Position numbers and translations under genes: made by a program. A DNA stretch of 64,000 nt from Neocallimastix lanati (nom. inval.) (lineage: Eukaryota > Neocallimastigomycota > Neocallimastigomycetes > Neocallimastigales > Neocallimastigaceae). The stretch's first letter is position 1; each line of letters starts with the position of its first letter. Location of the stretch: contig JACVTC010000203.1 of assembly GCA_016946835.1 (NCBI GenBank), positions 1-64,000 of the forward strand, given 5' to 3'. The notes under the pieces are model-generated. The model searched no databases. It saw only the letters and a list, made by a program, of their open reading frames with translations, and was not told the DNA's origin. Of the stretch, positions 11,831 to 22,905 are shown piece after piece.

Positions 11831-13034
11831 AATAAATAATAATGAAAATAATAATAATGATGAAAAATTTTTAAATGATTTTATTGATAATTATATAAAA
11901 CAAAAATTTGTAGAAATAGATGGGATTATTTATTATAAACAAAATAATAATTTAAGAAGAGTAATTTTTGATGAAAAAGAAAAATGGAAATTAATTAATT
12001 TAGCACATAACGTAGGACATGAAGGTTGTTATAAAACCTATCATAGATTAAAAAGAGATTACTTTTGGAAAGGAATGAATAAAGATATAAAAATATTTAT
12101 AAAATGTTGTAAGAAATGTCAAATGTATAAGCCACAGCCTCAAAATAAATACCCTGAAGATATTCCAACACCACCAGGATTGCCTTTCACAAGAGTTGGT
12201 TTAGATTTAGTTGGTCCATTATATACAACTGCTAGAGGAAATAGATATATCATAGTATTAGTTGACTACCTTACCAAATGGGTGGAAGCTGAACCATTAG
12301 AAAAAACAGAATCTGAAGATGTAATAAGATTTTTAATTAATGTGTTTTCGAGGCATGGAATACCAGAGTTATTAATTACAGATAATGGCCCACAACTTAT
12401 TTCAGATAAAACTAAAGCTTTTCTCGATTTGCATGATGTATATGTACATAATGTGGCTACGTATCATCCACCTTCTAATGGAGAAGTTGAGAATAGAAAT
12501 AGAGAAATTGGAAAATATTTGCGGCTTTTAAGAAAAAATAATAAAGATTGGGATGATATTCTACCTAGTGCTTTATGGGCGCTTAGAACAGCGAAGAATG
12601 AAGTAACAAAATATAGCAGTTTTGAATTACTTTATGGTAGAAGGGATTTGCAACCTTTCGAACTTACAATTAATGTTGATCAAAAACATGAAGATGAAAC
12701 TGATGAAGAATATTATTTAAGAAAATTTATTACACATAATAAATGGATTAATGAAGCTATTCGGAATATAGAAACTGCTAATGAACTATGGAAAGATAGA
12801 AGAAAACAAATTAAAAGATTAAGAAGTGAATTTAAACCTGGAGATTTAGTATTAATCAGGAATTTTAATAGAAGAAAATTGGACCCTTATTTTATTGGAC
12901 CATTAAAAATAGTTAAGCAACAATTTAATACTGTTACAGTTTGTGATCCAATTACTAATGAAGTTGCCGAAAGAAATATACATCTCAAAAATGTTATTCC
13001 TTATATAAGTAGTTTTGTAGAAATCACTGATTAA
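8316..13034 (+). CDS. pol: Element 1 Pol: protease, RT, RNase H, integrase
   Basis: Frame open from about 8210; the first ATG at 8316 is probably internal to the frameshifted polyprotein. A retropepsin-like domain carries LDSCAS at residues ~83-88, where DTG or DSG would be usual. RT carries CVDYR, the LFSGYHQIPM block and YIDD at ~507. RNase H follows (RTDASKYGIGG, YTDHKPL). Then come about 400 asparagine-rich residues (~775-1190). Integrase has an HHCC zinc finger near residue 1230 and catalytic D, D and E near 1295, 1355 and 1389 (GLDLVGP, TDNGP, NGEVENRNRE). The order PR-RT-RH-IN defines Ty3/gypsy. No chromodomain is seen after the integrase C-terminal region, which ends HLKNVIPYIS. All RT and IN catalytic residues are present. 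Confidence 0.93.
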
Positions 13035-13079
13035 TATTAATATTTAAAAAAATAATAATAGTTTAAAATAAATCACTAC

Positions 13080-13082
<3 letters not shown>

Positions 13083-13121
<39 letters not shown>
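13083..13121 (+). repeat. A39 tract after Element 1 pol
   Basis: An uninterrupted A run of about 39 nt, 48 nt after the pol stop. Similar sense-strand A tracts follow the stop codons of elements A, C and E. Confidence 0.8.
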
Positions 13122-13137
<16 letters not shown>

Positions 13138-13234
13138 ATAATATATATATAATAATCATATAATTATATTATAAAAAAAAAAAAATAATGCCTTATATAT
13201 TTTAAAATTTATTATTTCATACAAATATTCTTTA

Positions 13235-13274
13235 GACTTCAAGGGACGAAGTCTGATCTAAAGCGTGGGCGTTC
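13235..13274 (+). promoter_or_regulatory. Hairpin and polypurine tract before Element 1 3' LTR
   Basis: GACTTC-AAGGGAC-GAAGTC (13235-13253) forms a 6-bp stem. A G-rich segment, AAAGCGTGGGCG, lies next to the 3' LTR and is the likely plus-strand priming site. The core 17-mer recurs in B at the same 22-bp distance from its 3' LTR. Confidence 0.65.
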
Positions 13275-13995
13275 TGATACAAGATGAAAAGAAAAATAAT
13301 GATATTTTAAAATTATTATTAAATTATATTAATTATATAAAGTTTGTAAAATATATATTATTATAAAATTAATTATATAAAAATGATGAATTATATTAAT
13401 TATAAATCATATAAAATAATATTATTATAGTATAAAATTTAATTATTATAATATAAACTTTTATATTAATGTTTATATAAAATATAACAATTATGATTTA
13501 ATATAGAGATAATAATTATAAAAAAAAATATATAAAAATATTATAAAAAAAAAAAAATGTTTTTGTTAAAAAATTATTGATATATGTTAATTAGTAATAG
13601 TTGATTTAATGTTAAAAAAATTATTGATATATGTTAATTAGTAATAGTTGATTTAATATAAGAAAAATGTTTTAATTAGTTAAGATAGTAGTTTAGTTAT
13701 TAGTTTTAATAAAATTAGTTGTTTAAGTAATAAATTGTAGAATATTATAATTAAATTATAATTATTAATAGTTAATTAATATGATAAAAATAAAATAAAA
13801 TAAAATAAAATAAAATTAAATAAAATAAAATAAAAAAAAAAAATAAAATATTACAAAACAAATATCCTAAAATAAAAATTTTAAATAATTAAATAAAATA
13901 ATTAATATTATTATTAGAATATATAATTTAATACAATTCCCCAGTGTAGCGCCCAAAACCATTGTAAATACGAATATTTAAAATATATCGTATCA
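13275..13995 (+). repeat. Element 1 3' LTR
   Basis: Matches 3991-4679 from TGATACAAGATG to CGTATCA. It has an extra partial duplication near 13600-13640 and a shorter pentamer tract. TTTT follows (13996-13999), then the first base of element B. Confidence 0.92.
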
Positions 13996-13999
13996 TTTT

Positions 14000-14050
14000 T
14001 GATAAATAACAAAATTAATAAATCTTGAAAATTTATTATACATAAAATCA
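14000..14050 (+). repeat. Element B 5' LTR, first 51 bp
   Basis: Identical to the first 51 bp of the 3' LTR at 26735. Bases 14046-14050 (AATCA) are the left copy of the target duplication of element A copy 1; the right copy is 21548-21552. Confidence 0.92.
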
Positions 14051-15259
14051 TGTTAAAAAGTAAACAGGTTGAATTTAACGAGGAATCAGGTTGATATATC
14101 TATATAATATAACTATATAGATATAAGTAAATTACTAAAATAAAAGAGTTATAAAGTTAAATTTGTTAATTTAACACTTAATTAAAACTAATAATTGGTT
14201 TGATATGATAAAAATTTTTATTTATTAATAAAAATATATAGTTATATTATAATAGGTTAACTATAACCTTACAAAGAACAAAAAGATAAATTTGAATTTT
14301 CTTTTTATACTTTGTAGGTTTGAGAATATTGATAATAATAATATAAAGTTGATAATAATAATATTTAGTATAAGAATATGTTTAATATAAATAAATTATA
14401 TTTTTTAATCTAATATATTAGCTAATATATATAATATAATATTAAATTTAAATATATAATATAGTAATTAATAATTAATAATTAATTAAATCAATATAAC
14501 ATAAATTAATACATAAACATTAATTTATGAATCAAGGATGACATGACCAAATGATTCATGTTAATAAATATTTTATTTATTAATAATATTTAAGTTTAAT
14601 ATGACATCATTAGAATCAGGCCATGTTGGTCCAGTCGGTTAGGACGATACAGGTCACTGTAGAGGGCGGGGTTCGAATCCTCGGCATGGCACCAAATAAT
14701 CGGATGAGGTTTCTATCCTGGGATATCATGAGACCACACGTGATGTCTATAAGGCTTTCCCTCAAATGATTATTTCACCCATCCCTGATACTACGCTTTG
14801 AATTGAAGCATAGACCTTGATGATTGTAAAATTTCCAATCGCCAATGATTACACCCACTAGGGAGGAGTTAATGGTTCCGTTCTGATGCTCGTGGTCATT
14901 AGAGATATATGTAGGAACGTTAGGAATGCATCTCCGGGCAGTGTGTAACGACGATTGAGAGCGGCGAAGCTGATACAGTATGCCAATAACTCATCACCTT
15001 ACAGTTAATTAATAACTGTATGGCCATATGGGAGATGGGTACCCATATGTGCAAGTCTATGTTTTTTTTTTTTTTTTTTATCATTAGAATCAGTAGGCCT
15101 AAGCTGGTCCTAAGATGATCAAATAACTTATAATATTATAAAATAAATAAAATTTAAAGAATAATTAATGAATTATAAATTTTTATTAATTATTTTGTTT
15201 TTAATAATTTTAATTGAAATTAATTGAAATTGAAATTTAATTCAGTTGTAATTTCGACA
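14051..15259 (-). repeat. Element A copy 1 3' LTR, containing a SINE
   Basis: 1209 bp: about 735 bp of LTR sequence plus a 460-bp SINE and its 14-bp target duplication. It differs from the same element's 5' LTR at several bases and short indels; the identical differences are found between the LTRs of copy 2. Confidence 0.9.
14620..15079 (+). mobile_element. tRNA-derived SINE in element A copy 1 3' LTR
   Basis: The 460-bp insert is flanked by ATCATTAGAATCAG (14606-14619 and 15080-15093). The SINE-free allele is visible in the 5' LTRs. The head (14620-14694) folds like a tRNA: acceptor GCCATGT/GCATGGC, D stem GTCC/GGAC, T arm CGGGG-TTCGAAT-CCTCG, discriminator A and an encoded CCA. The Pol III B box GGTTCGAATCC is perfect (14670-14680). 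The anticodon arm is distorted; a GTC at its tip hints at tRNA-Asp. The body is richer in GC than its surroundings, has a hairpin around GGGTACCC, and ends in a T tract of about 17. No ORF is seen, so mobilisation would need an enzyme from elsewhere. Confidence 0.88.
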
Positions 15260-15773
15260 ACGCCCTTCCACAAAAATCGGATTCCAGACGATTTTGTGTA
15301 ACGTTACATAAAGAAATTATTATATTTATAAAATTGTATATTTTAAAAAATTTTTTTTTTTTTTTTTTGAAGTAAAAAGGTCACATGAGTCCTTTAAAGA
15401 ACACATTACAAGTGGCCATTTCATGGAAATTTCGAAATTGTCAAAATTTACTGAAATTAAAATTTTGTTATAAAATTAAATATCGAGAAATATAATGGTG
15501 TGAATTTTATTAAAAATTTCGTTGAAAAAATGTAAAATTGAAATTTTGAAATTGAAATTGAAATTTCATCTTAATTTTATGCATTAAATTGAAAATTTTT
15601 AAATATAGTGAAAATTTATAATTTAATGAATATAATAATGTAAAAATAAATAAAGTATTATAAAATTTCGATTTTTTAAAAATTTTTGAAATTTTGAAAT
15701 GTAAAATTTTAAATTAACTAATTTAATTTTGAAATATTATTATTTAATATACTATTTATAGCTTAAGTATAAT

Positions 15774-15804
<31 letters not shown>
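15260..15804 (-). other. Element A copy 1 3' untranslated region
   Basis: Non-coding. Next to the LTR is the purine-rich segment (minus-strand GTGGAAGGGCGT), the probable polypurine tract. The rest is AT-rich with GAAATT repeats, and a T31 tract (A31 in sense) follows the pol stop directly. Confidence 0.7.
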
Positions 15805-15810
<6 letters not shown>

Positions 15811-18651
15811 ATAAGAAAGAGAAGTGAATTTTCTATTATTCTTTAAATATTCTTGATATATTCTTTGATTCCTTGGATTATTTTCAACTTCATAAGAAGG
15901 CACCCAATTACTTGAACTTTTATATTTGTATCTAACTCTATATTCGTAGCAGTTTTTCTTGTAGTTTGTCCTAAATCCAGAAATTTCAATAATATCATTA
16001 ATGGATTCATTGTGCGAACTTCTATTTAAAAACTTTTGCGGAGTTGGGACATAAGGTTCCAATTCAGAGATATGAAAGATTGGATGATGTTTTGGAAAAG
16101 GTGACTTTTTAAGATCAATTTTATAATTATTATTCTCTAAAACATCGATTACCTTGTAAGGTCCATATTTGCAAGGAGCGAGTTTAGAACAATCTTCAAT
16201 ATTTAAGGAAGGAGGTGCTTGAATCCAAACCAAGTCACCTTCTTTTATTACAGGAGGTGGCATCCTTTTCTTATCCGCATAATTTTTATATAATTCTTTA
16301 GATCTTAATAAGACATCTTTAATATGATTAAAACTTGTACTTACATTTTTAATAAATTTACTATTAGTATCAACTTGGGGTAGTAAGAAATATTCGTCCA
16401 TAGATGGATGAAATCCATAGTTAATAAAGAAAGGTGTTTCTTTTGTAGATTCATTGACTGAATTATTATAAGCGAACTCTGCAAGATAGATCCAATTAAT
16501 CCAATCGTCGTGATAATAAGATCTTGAATAAGCTCTTAAATACTGTTCAATAAAGGAGTTACATCTCTCAACTTGACCAACAGTCTCATGATGATCTGTT
16601 GTAGCTAATTTGGATTTAATATTAAGTAATTTCATGAATTCTTTCCAAAGTGCACTTGTAAACTGAGGACCTCTATCTGTATACATATCATAAGGAAGGC
16701 CATGTAATTTATAAACATTATTCATAAATGCTTTGGCAGTTTGTTTTGCATCAGGAATTTGTTTGAAAGGTATTAAGTGAATCATTTTAGAGAAACGATC
16801 CACTACAACCATTATTACCGTATATCCCTTTGAATCCGGGAGGCCACATAAAAAGTCAACTTCTATAGATTTCCAAGGTCTATCAGGTGTTTCCAACGGT
16901 TGTAGAAAGCCATATTTCCTATGTCTATTAATTTTGTTTCTTGCACAACATTCACAGGAATTGACAAATTTTATAACATCATCTTGCATTTTGGGCCACC
17001 AAAAGTTTCTTGTAATTAATTCAAGAGTTCTTTTAATTCCAAGATGACCAGCGGAAGGCTTTTCATGATATTTAGTTAAGATTTCTAATCTTAAAATTTC
17101 AGGAATATAAATTAAATTATTATATAATATAATATTATCCTTTATTTTGAACTTATTCATTTTCCTAAAGGGTTTATAGGACATATCATTTTTAATATTC
17201 TGTGGGCTAAAATAGAGTCTAATATCATCAGCTGTGGCATCTGTTTTTGTAGCTTCTATAATTCTTTCTAAAAGATCGCTAACAACACCAATAAAACATG
17301 GAACTTCCTTTACATTTTTTATGTCAAGAATATTTTCGGTTTTAGTTTCTTCATTATTTTTTATATAATCTGGTCTTCTTGAAAGAGAATCAGGTTTTCC
17401 ATTATTGGAACCTTGTCTATAAATTAATTCAAAATTATATTCTTGGAAGAACATATGCCATCTATGTTGCCTTTGATTACCAATTTTACCACCAAGGGTA
17501 TATAATAAGTTCCTATGATCAGTATAAACAGTTACTTTGTATTTCGCACCAAGTAATAAATGTCTCCATGCCAAAAAGGCTTCTCTAATAGCTAACAACT
17601 CCTTGTCTGTAATAGTATAATTAATTTCTGCACCTTGTAAGCTTCTTGAGAAATATGCAACTGGATGTAATTTATTATTATCATCCTTTTGTGATAAAAC
17701 AGCACCAAGGGCAAAGTTACTTGCATCACATTCAACAATAAATGGTTTATTATTATCCGGATGGAATAAAACTGGAGAACTGGTTAATCTTTTCTTTAAT
17801 TCTGAGAATGATTCTTCACATTTGTTATTCCAATTAAATTTAATATTTTTTCTGGTTAAATTATGTAAAGGTTTTGCAATTTTTGCAAAATCTTTAACAA
17901 ATCTTCTATAATAATTGCAAAGACCTAAAAACCTCTGTACGTCCTTTAAGTTATTTGGTTGAGGCCAGTCTTTAATTGATTCTATTTTCTTCGGATCGGT
18001 AGTGACACCTTGACCTGATAATACATATCCAAGGAATTCAACTTTCTCTTTATCAAATTCGCATTTTTCTAATTTTGCATATAAGTTATTATTAATTAAT
18101 GCTTGCAAAACCTCCCTAACTTGTTTATGATGTTCTTTTAAATCTTTGGAGTAGATTAAAATATCGTCTAAATAAAGAATAACACTTTTTTCTAAATATG
18201 GTCTTAGTACCGAATTAATAAACGATTGAAAAGTAGCTGGTGCGTTTTTTAAACCAAATGGCATAACTAAGTATTCATAGTGACCATATTTAGTTCTGAA
18301 AGCTGTCTTGTATTCATCCCCTTCCTTAATACGGATTAAATTATAGGCTGAACGTAAATCTAATTTTGTAAAATACTTTGCTCCTTTAACCTTTTCAATA
18401 ATTTCATTAATAAGAGGTATGGGGTACGAGTTTCTAATAGTAACAGCGTTTAACTTCCTATAGTCTACGCATAACCGAAGTGTACCATCTTTTTTCTTTT
18501 GGAATAGAACTAGATAACCTGCAGGTGATTCAGATGGTCTAATAAATCCTTTTTTTAGGTTTTCTTTTATATATTCTTTCAAAACTTTATTTTCCTCTTC
18601 GGTTAAGGGATAGATTGGACCATAGTGAAGGGAAGCGTCCTTCTCCAGCAC
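15805..18651 (-). CDS. pol: Element A copy 1 Pol: RT, RNase H, integrase, chromodomain
   Basis: The frame is open upstream to about 19098; the GTG at 18651 is not a real start. RT carries LCVDYRKLN, LDLRSAYNLI and YLDD near residue 160 counted from 18651. RNase H has ECDASNFALGAV and YTDHRNL. The integrase zinc finger begins HEKPSAGHLG near 528. Catalytic positions are in VDFLCGLPD, TDRGPQFTS and HHETVGQVERCN. A C-terminal chromodomain-like segment (YRVRYKYKSSSNWVPSYEVE, ~900-920) places it among chromoviruses, where that domain steers integration through chromatin. Identical to copy 2. No disabling change is seen inside this frame. Confidence 0.93.
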
Positions 18652-19057
18652 TATTTTGCAGTCGGTTAAACGATGTGGGGGAAGTTTATCGGCTTCGGCT
18701 TTACTAAAAACAATAAATAGATCGCGATATTGAGGCGGAATATCTTCAATATTTGGATCTTCATTGTCATTTTTATTAATTTCTTTATTTGATAAGAAGG
18801 AATATATTAAAAAATTGTAATTATAGTCATTGTTTAAATTAAAATTGTTTTTTAAATATTTATTTTGTTTTTTGAAATAATATTTATATTTATTAATAAA
18901 ATAATGATTTTTATTAAAAAATTTTTTATAATTAAATTTATCACAAAATTTTGAAAATTTATTAAGGTTAAGGTTATTAAGTTTTTTATTAAAAAATTTT
19001 TTATTATAATTAAACTTCTGATCAAATTTTTTTAAATTTTTTGAAAAATTTTTATAA

Positions 19058-19702
19058 TTAAATTTTTTTTTTTGATTTATTAAAAAGTAAATAATTTTTT
19101 AAAATTTTATTTTTCATCGACTGTAGATATAAATTGTTTTTGCAATATTTATTAGGATTTTTGTTATTTTTATTTGAAAAATAATAATTTAAGTAAGAAT
19201 ATAATATATTCTTATCATAATTATAGTGAATTTTGAATTTTCGCATGAATTGATTACCAAAAAGTAGATCAGTTGGTATGCAATTTGTTATTAGAAATTT
19301 TTCATTGTAATTTTTAAAATAAAATTTTTTATTCTTTTGTATTTTTATTTGAAATTTTAGCCAAACGTACTGATCTATCTTAGTAGTAGAACCAGATATA
19401 CCTTTGACTGAAATTTTATTTTTTAAATTATAAATTTTTAAATTTAGTTTTTGAACTAAATTTTTTGTAATAAAATTACAAAATGATCCAGAATCTAGCA
19501 TAGATTCAGATGTAATTTTTTGGTTATTTTTAATTTTTAATTTATTATTATTAATTGGTAGTCTTGTTGGAATGTAGCAATGGAATAAAAGAAAAGTTGA
19601 AGGTAGTTTTTGGGTTGTGATGTTATCAAATGAAGGAAAGTTATAATAAATTGTTTTTACATTTTTTGATGAATTGGACTCCGAGTGAAGTCCTTCATTT
19701 AG
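19058..19702 (-). CDS. pol: Element A copy 1 protease frame, reached by -1 frameshift
   Basis: Entered by -1 slippage at the gag stop (19700-19708) and open from 19702 to 19058. It encodes about 65 linker residues and then an aspartic protease with active site LDSGS and a downstream ILE/LLFGNQF-type segment (TDLLFGNQFM). The frame ends in an A11 tract (19063-19073 in plus coordinates). One base of shift there opens the RT frame, which lacks any stop from 19098. An extra A has therefore split pol in both copies. Confidence 0.85.
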   Translation of the reverse strand, partial: LNEGLHSESNSSKNVKTIYYNFPSFDNITTQKLPSTFLLFHCYIPTRLPINNNKLKIKNNQKITSESMLDSGSFCNFITKNLVQKLNLKIYNLKNKISVKGISGSTTKIDQYVWLKFQIKIQKNKKFYFKNYNEKFLITNCIPTDLLFGNQFMRKFKIHYNYDKNILYSYLNYYFSNKNNKNPNKYCKNNLYLQSMKNKILKNYLLFNKSKKKI

Positions 19703-19708
19703 TTTTTT
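19676..19708 (-). promoter_or_regulatory. -1 frameshift signal, element A copy 1
   Basis: Minus-strand sense: AAAAAAC, stop TAA, 8-nt spacer, stem GGACT/AGTCC with an 8-nt loop. Same geometry as in Element 1 and D. Confidence 0.87.
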
Positions 19709-20778
19709 GAATTATTATTATTTGTACTATTATTACTGTTATTATTAATTTTATTAAAGTTATTATTATTATGGACTTTATTATAATTATTATTATAATA
19801 TTTGTTATAATTGTTATTATTATTATATTTATTATTATTGTTGTTGTTGTTATTGTGGACATTAGAAGGCTTTTTCTTTAAATTTTTATTACCATTAGAT
19901 TTTAATTGACCTTTAGATTTCAAGGAATTTTCGTAAAGAATACATCTAGTATAAATAGTACTAAGATCAGAAGGAAATTCATCCATTTTTTCTATTTCTT
20001 CCTGGAACCTTGGGTGCAATCCATTATAAAAGAATAAAACTAAAGCTTCTTCATTCCAATTCAAACATGTTGTAAGGGTTCGAAATTCATCAATATAATC
20101 ATTAATTTTCCCAAATGTGTGAGAAATTTTTGCGAGTTGGATCATGGCTAATTTCTTACTGGCAACATTATTAAAAGCTTTCCTTAATTCTTTAATCAAT
20201 TCTTCTAATGTTGCTGGACTTCTATCTTTATATTTGGCATAATACCAATTACGAGCACCATCTCTTAAGCGTGACTTAACATAATTAATTTTTACATCCA
20301 TAGTAGATTCACAGTTAGGATAAGTCTTAAAAGTATCTTCACAGAGCTGACAAAAGAGATCGGTTTCCTTAGTATCCCCAGTGAAAAATCCAGGTTCTGG
20401 GACTTCTTGAAGTGTATTGGGAATAGTATTCCTCATTATTACATCATTGTCTGCCTCTCTTCTTGTTGATATAGAAGCGTTATCATCTTGATTTTGAGAA
20501 GCATTAACATTAGGAATAAAATCGAATTTCTGATTTAAAATGCTGGTAATAGAAGAAAGTTGTTTTATGATATTCTTGTTATCCCTATTTAAAGTAAAAA
20601 GTTTCTTTTGAAGATCTTCATTATATTTATTAAAATCTTCTCTTGATAAGAATGTAACTTCTGCATCTTTTGCCAGTTCAGAGACAGTAATCTGAGCGTC
20701 TGTTCTTAGCTTATTTACTTCCGACATAGGAGCAAAGTCAGGATAGGAGTTTGCCCACACGTTATTATAAAGGGACAT
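19699..20778 (-). CDS. gag: Element A copy 1 Gag
   Basis: 359 residues starting MSLYNNVWAN only 34 nt downstream of the 5' LTR. The central segment (about 115-290: PGFFTGDTKETDLFCQLCED ... NWYYAKYKDRSP ... FRTLTTCLNWNEEALVLFFY) matches the retrotransposon gag capsid family. The C-terminal 55 residues are lysine, then asparagine-rich. No CCHC zinc knuckle is visible, so RNA binding may rely on the basic K/N-rich tail. Ends in the AAAAAAC-TAA frameshift site. Identical to copy 2. Confidence 0.93.
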   Translation of the reverse strand: MSLYNNVWANSYPDFAPMSEVNKLRTDAQITVSELAKDAEVTFLSREDFNKYNEDLQKKLFTLNRDNKNIIKQLSSITSILNQKFDFIPNVNASQNQDDNASISTRREADNDVIMRNTIPNTLQEVPEPGFFTGDTKETDLFCQLCEDTFKTYPNCESTMDVKINYVKSRLRDGARNWYYAKYKDRSPATLEELIKELRKAFNNVASKKLAMIQLAKISHTFGKINDYIDEFRTLTTCLNWNEEALVLFFYNGLHPRFQEEIEKMDEFPSDLSTIYTRCILYENSLKSKGQLKSNGNKNLKKKPSNVHNNNNNNNNKYNNNNNYNKYYNNNYNKVHNNNNFNKINNNSNNSTNNNNSKN

Positions 20779-20802
20779 ATCAAGGTGATTCTCTTTTCTA
20801 AG

Positions 20803-20812
20803 GTAAGGTTAT
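20803..20812 (-). promoter_or_regulatory. Element A copy 1 self-priming primer-binding site
   Basis: ATAACCTTAC lies immediately after the 5' LTR (minus sense) and is the exact complement of GTAAGGTTAT at 21025-21034 inside the LTR, downstream of its TATA box. No TGG is present. See the copy 2 entry. Confidence 0.8.
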
Positions 20813-21547
20813 TGTTAAAAAGTAAACAGGTTGAATTTAACGAGGAATCAGGTTGATATATCTATATAATATAACTATATAGATATAAGTAAATTACTAA
20901 AATAAAAGAGTTATAAAGTTAAATTTGTTAATTTAACACTTAATTAAAACTAATAATTGGTTTGATATGATAAAAATTTTTATTTATTAATAAAAATATA
21001 TAGTTATATTATAATAGGTTAACTATAACCTTACAAAGGACAAAAAGATAAATTTGAATTTTCTTTTTATACTTTGTAGGTTTGAGAATATTGATAATAA
21101 TAATATAAAGTTGATAATAATAATATTTAGTATAAGAATATGTTTAATATAAATAAATTATATTTTTTAATCTAATATATTAGCTAATATATATAATATA
21201 ATATTAAATTTAAATATTTAATATAGTAATTAATTAATAATAATTAATTAAATCAATATAACATAAATTAATACATAAACATTAATTTATGAATCAAGGA
21301 TGACATGACCAAATGATTCATGTTAATAAATATTTTATTTATTAATAATATTTAAGTTTAATATGATATCATTAGAATCAGTAGGCCTAAGCTGGTCCTA
21401 AGATGATCAAATAACTTATAATAATATAAAATAAATAAAATTTAAAGAATAATTAATGAATTATAAATTTTTATTAATTATTTTGTTTTTAATAATTTTA
21501 ATTGAAATTAATTGAAATTGAAATTTAATTCAGTTGTAATTTCGACA
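20813..21547 (-). repeat. Element A copy 1 5' LTR (SINE-free)
   Basis: 735 bp, TGTCGAAATT...TTTTTAACA in sense. It includes TATAAAAAG and, about 37 nt further on, the self-priming donor. It has the uninterrupted sequence at the SINE insertion point. Confidence 0.92.
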
Positions 21548-21552
21548 AATCA

Positions 21553-22252
21553 AAACTAACCTTAGCCAAGTTTAATAATAATTTAATAAAATAAAAAAAA
21601 AATTAATTAATTAATTAATTAAAACAAATAAATTACACTTAAAAATTACATTAATACTCAGATATGAAAGAAATATTATATATTTTTCAAAATAAAAATA
21701 TTAAGATTAAATTTAAAATAAAATAATTAGTTTAAATAATTAGTTTTATAATAATTTTTATAATTAATTTTATAATTAAATAATAATTTTATAATAACAA
21801 AATTTATTAATTTAAATAACAAAATATTTTTAATTATTTTTATAATAAACAAATTTATTTATTTTATTATTAAATATTTATTTTATTATTAATTTTATTA
21901 CTTTTATTTTATTTAATTATTCTTTTTATTTATAAATTATAAATAGTTTAATTTTAAAGAAAAATATAAATACTTGTAAATATTTCATGTAAATATTATT
22001 AATATTATTATTATTAATTAATTTTATAATTTTAATAATCACTTTAAATTTTGTAATGTTTAATAAATTTTAATAAAAGATTTATAAAATAAAATATTAG
22101 AAAACAAGTGTTCTAATAAACCAAATTTTTAGTGTTATTTTTAATAAAACATTTTTAATTCATAAATAACTTATACAGTTATTATTAAAATAAATTGAAA
22201 TTATCACTTTTTAATTCTATATTAAAATTAAGATAATTTCTAAAATTTATCA
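21553..22252 (+). repeat. Element B 5' LTR, remainder
   Basis: Continues the LTR after element A copy 1; matches 26786-27486 nearly perfectly and ends AAATTTATCA. It contains an ATTAATTAATTA tract and a TATAAATAC motif (about 21966). Confidence 0.9.
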
Positions 22253-22868
22253 GTGGTCCTTCGAACCGGAGAGGCAGCTAACTTATTATTAATAAGTATT
22301 ATTTATTAACACTAGAGTATGAACTAGTATAAAAATTCATAATATTAAAATAAAGGATAAATAATATTTATTATATAATACTATTTAAAAATAAAAACTA
22401 GAGTATGAACTAGTATAAAAATTCATAATTTAAAATTAAAAATAAAATATATATATGTATATATATATAATAATATAATAATAAAATAATAAATAAAAAT
22501 AAATAAATTAGTAAAAAAAAAAAAAATAAGGGTTATATAGGTTTATAGTTTGTTAACAACACACTATTGGAACTAGATTCTAGATTGAGTTAACATACTA
22601 TAAATTAGAATAGGTGAAAGAGAGTAGTAGATTTTTATTATAGAGAGTAGAGCACGTATAGAATAGAAAATTTATTAGGAGAATAGCATATTATTGTATC
22701 GATACTCTAATTTAGAGAAGGAAAAACTTTACAATAATAGTGTGAAAACTAATAAAGAGAGTATATATAATACGTGGAGGTCGAAAATATAATAAAAAGG
22801 CTACGAAAATTTTGTGCCACCTTATATATAACTCTGTTTCCTAAATATAATACTTTAAAGAAGATATA

Positions 22869-22905
<37 letters not shown>

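Larger units (their letters stand above)
3991..13995 (+). mobile_element. Element 1: near-complete Ty3/gypsy LTR retrotransposon
   Basis: About 10 kb with closely similar LTRs at 3991-4679 and 13275-13995. It has a TGG-type primer-binding site, gag with zinc knuckle, a -1 frameshift signal, protease, RT, RNase H and integrase. TTTT lies on both sides (3987-3990, 13996-13999). The coding frame is broken twice by single extra bases in homopolymers (T run near 5009-5013, A run near 8208-8216). Otherwise it appears intact and young. Its pol is inflated by two long asparagine-rich insertions that its relative D (55103-60807) lacks. Confidence 0.93.
14051..21547 (-). mobile_element. Element A copy 1: chromodomain Ty3 retrotransposon, inserted in B's 5' LTR
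   Basis: A 7497-bp element with TG...CA ends, flanked by AATCA. In minus-strand sense: 5' LTR 21547-20813, self-complementary primer site, gag, protease frame, RT-RH-IN-chromodomain, 3' LTR 15259-14051. The 3' LTR carries a SINE. Its three proteins are identical to those of copy 2 in opposite orientation at 29125-40150, so the two form a long inverted repeat with arms of about 7.5 kb. Confidence 0.93.

Noticed and set aside
14620-14694. Functional tRNA gene
   Set aside because: The acceptor, D and T arms fold, but the anticodon arm does not, CCA is encoded, and a 385-bp tail plus target duplications follow; it is a SINE head.
15805-18651. GTG at 18651 (and 35551 in copy 2) as the start of element A Pol
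   Set aside because: The frame is open well upstream and already contains the RT entry motif; eukaryotic elements make Pol as a fusion by frameshifting.
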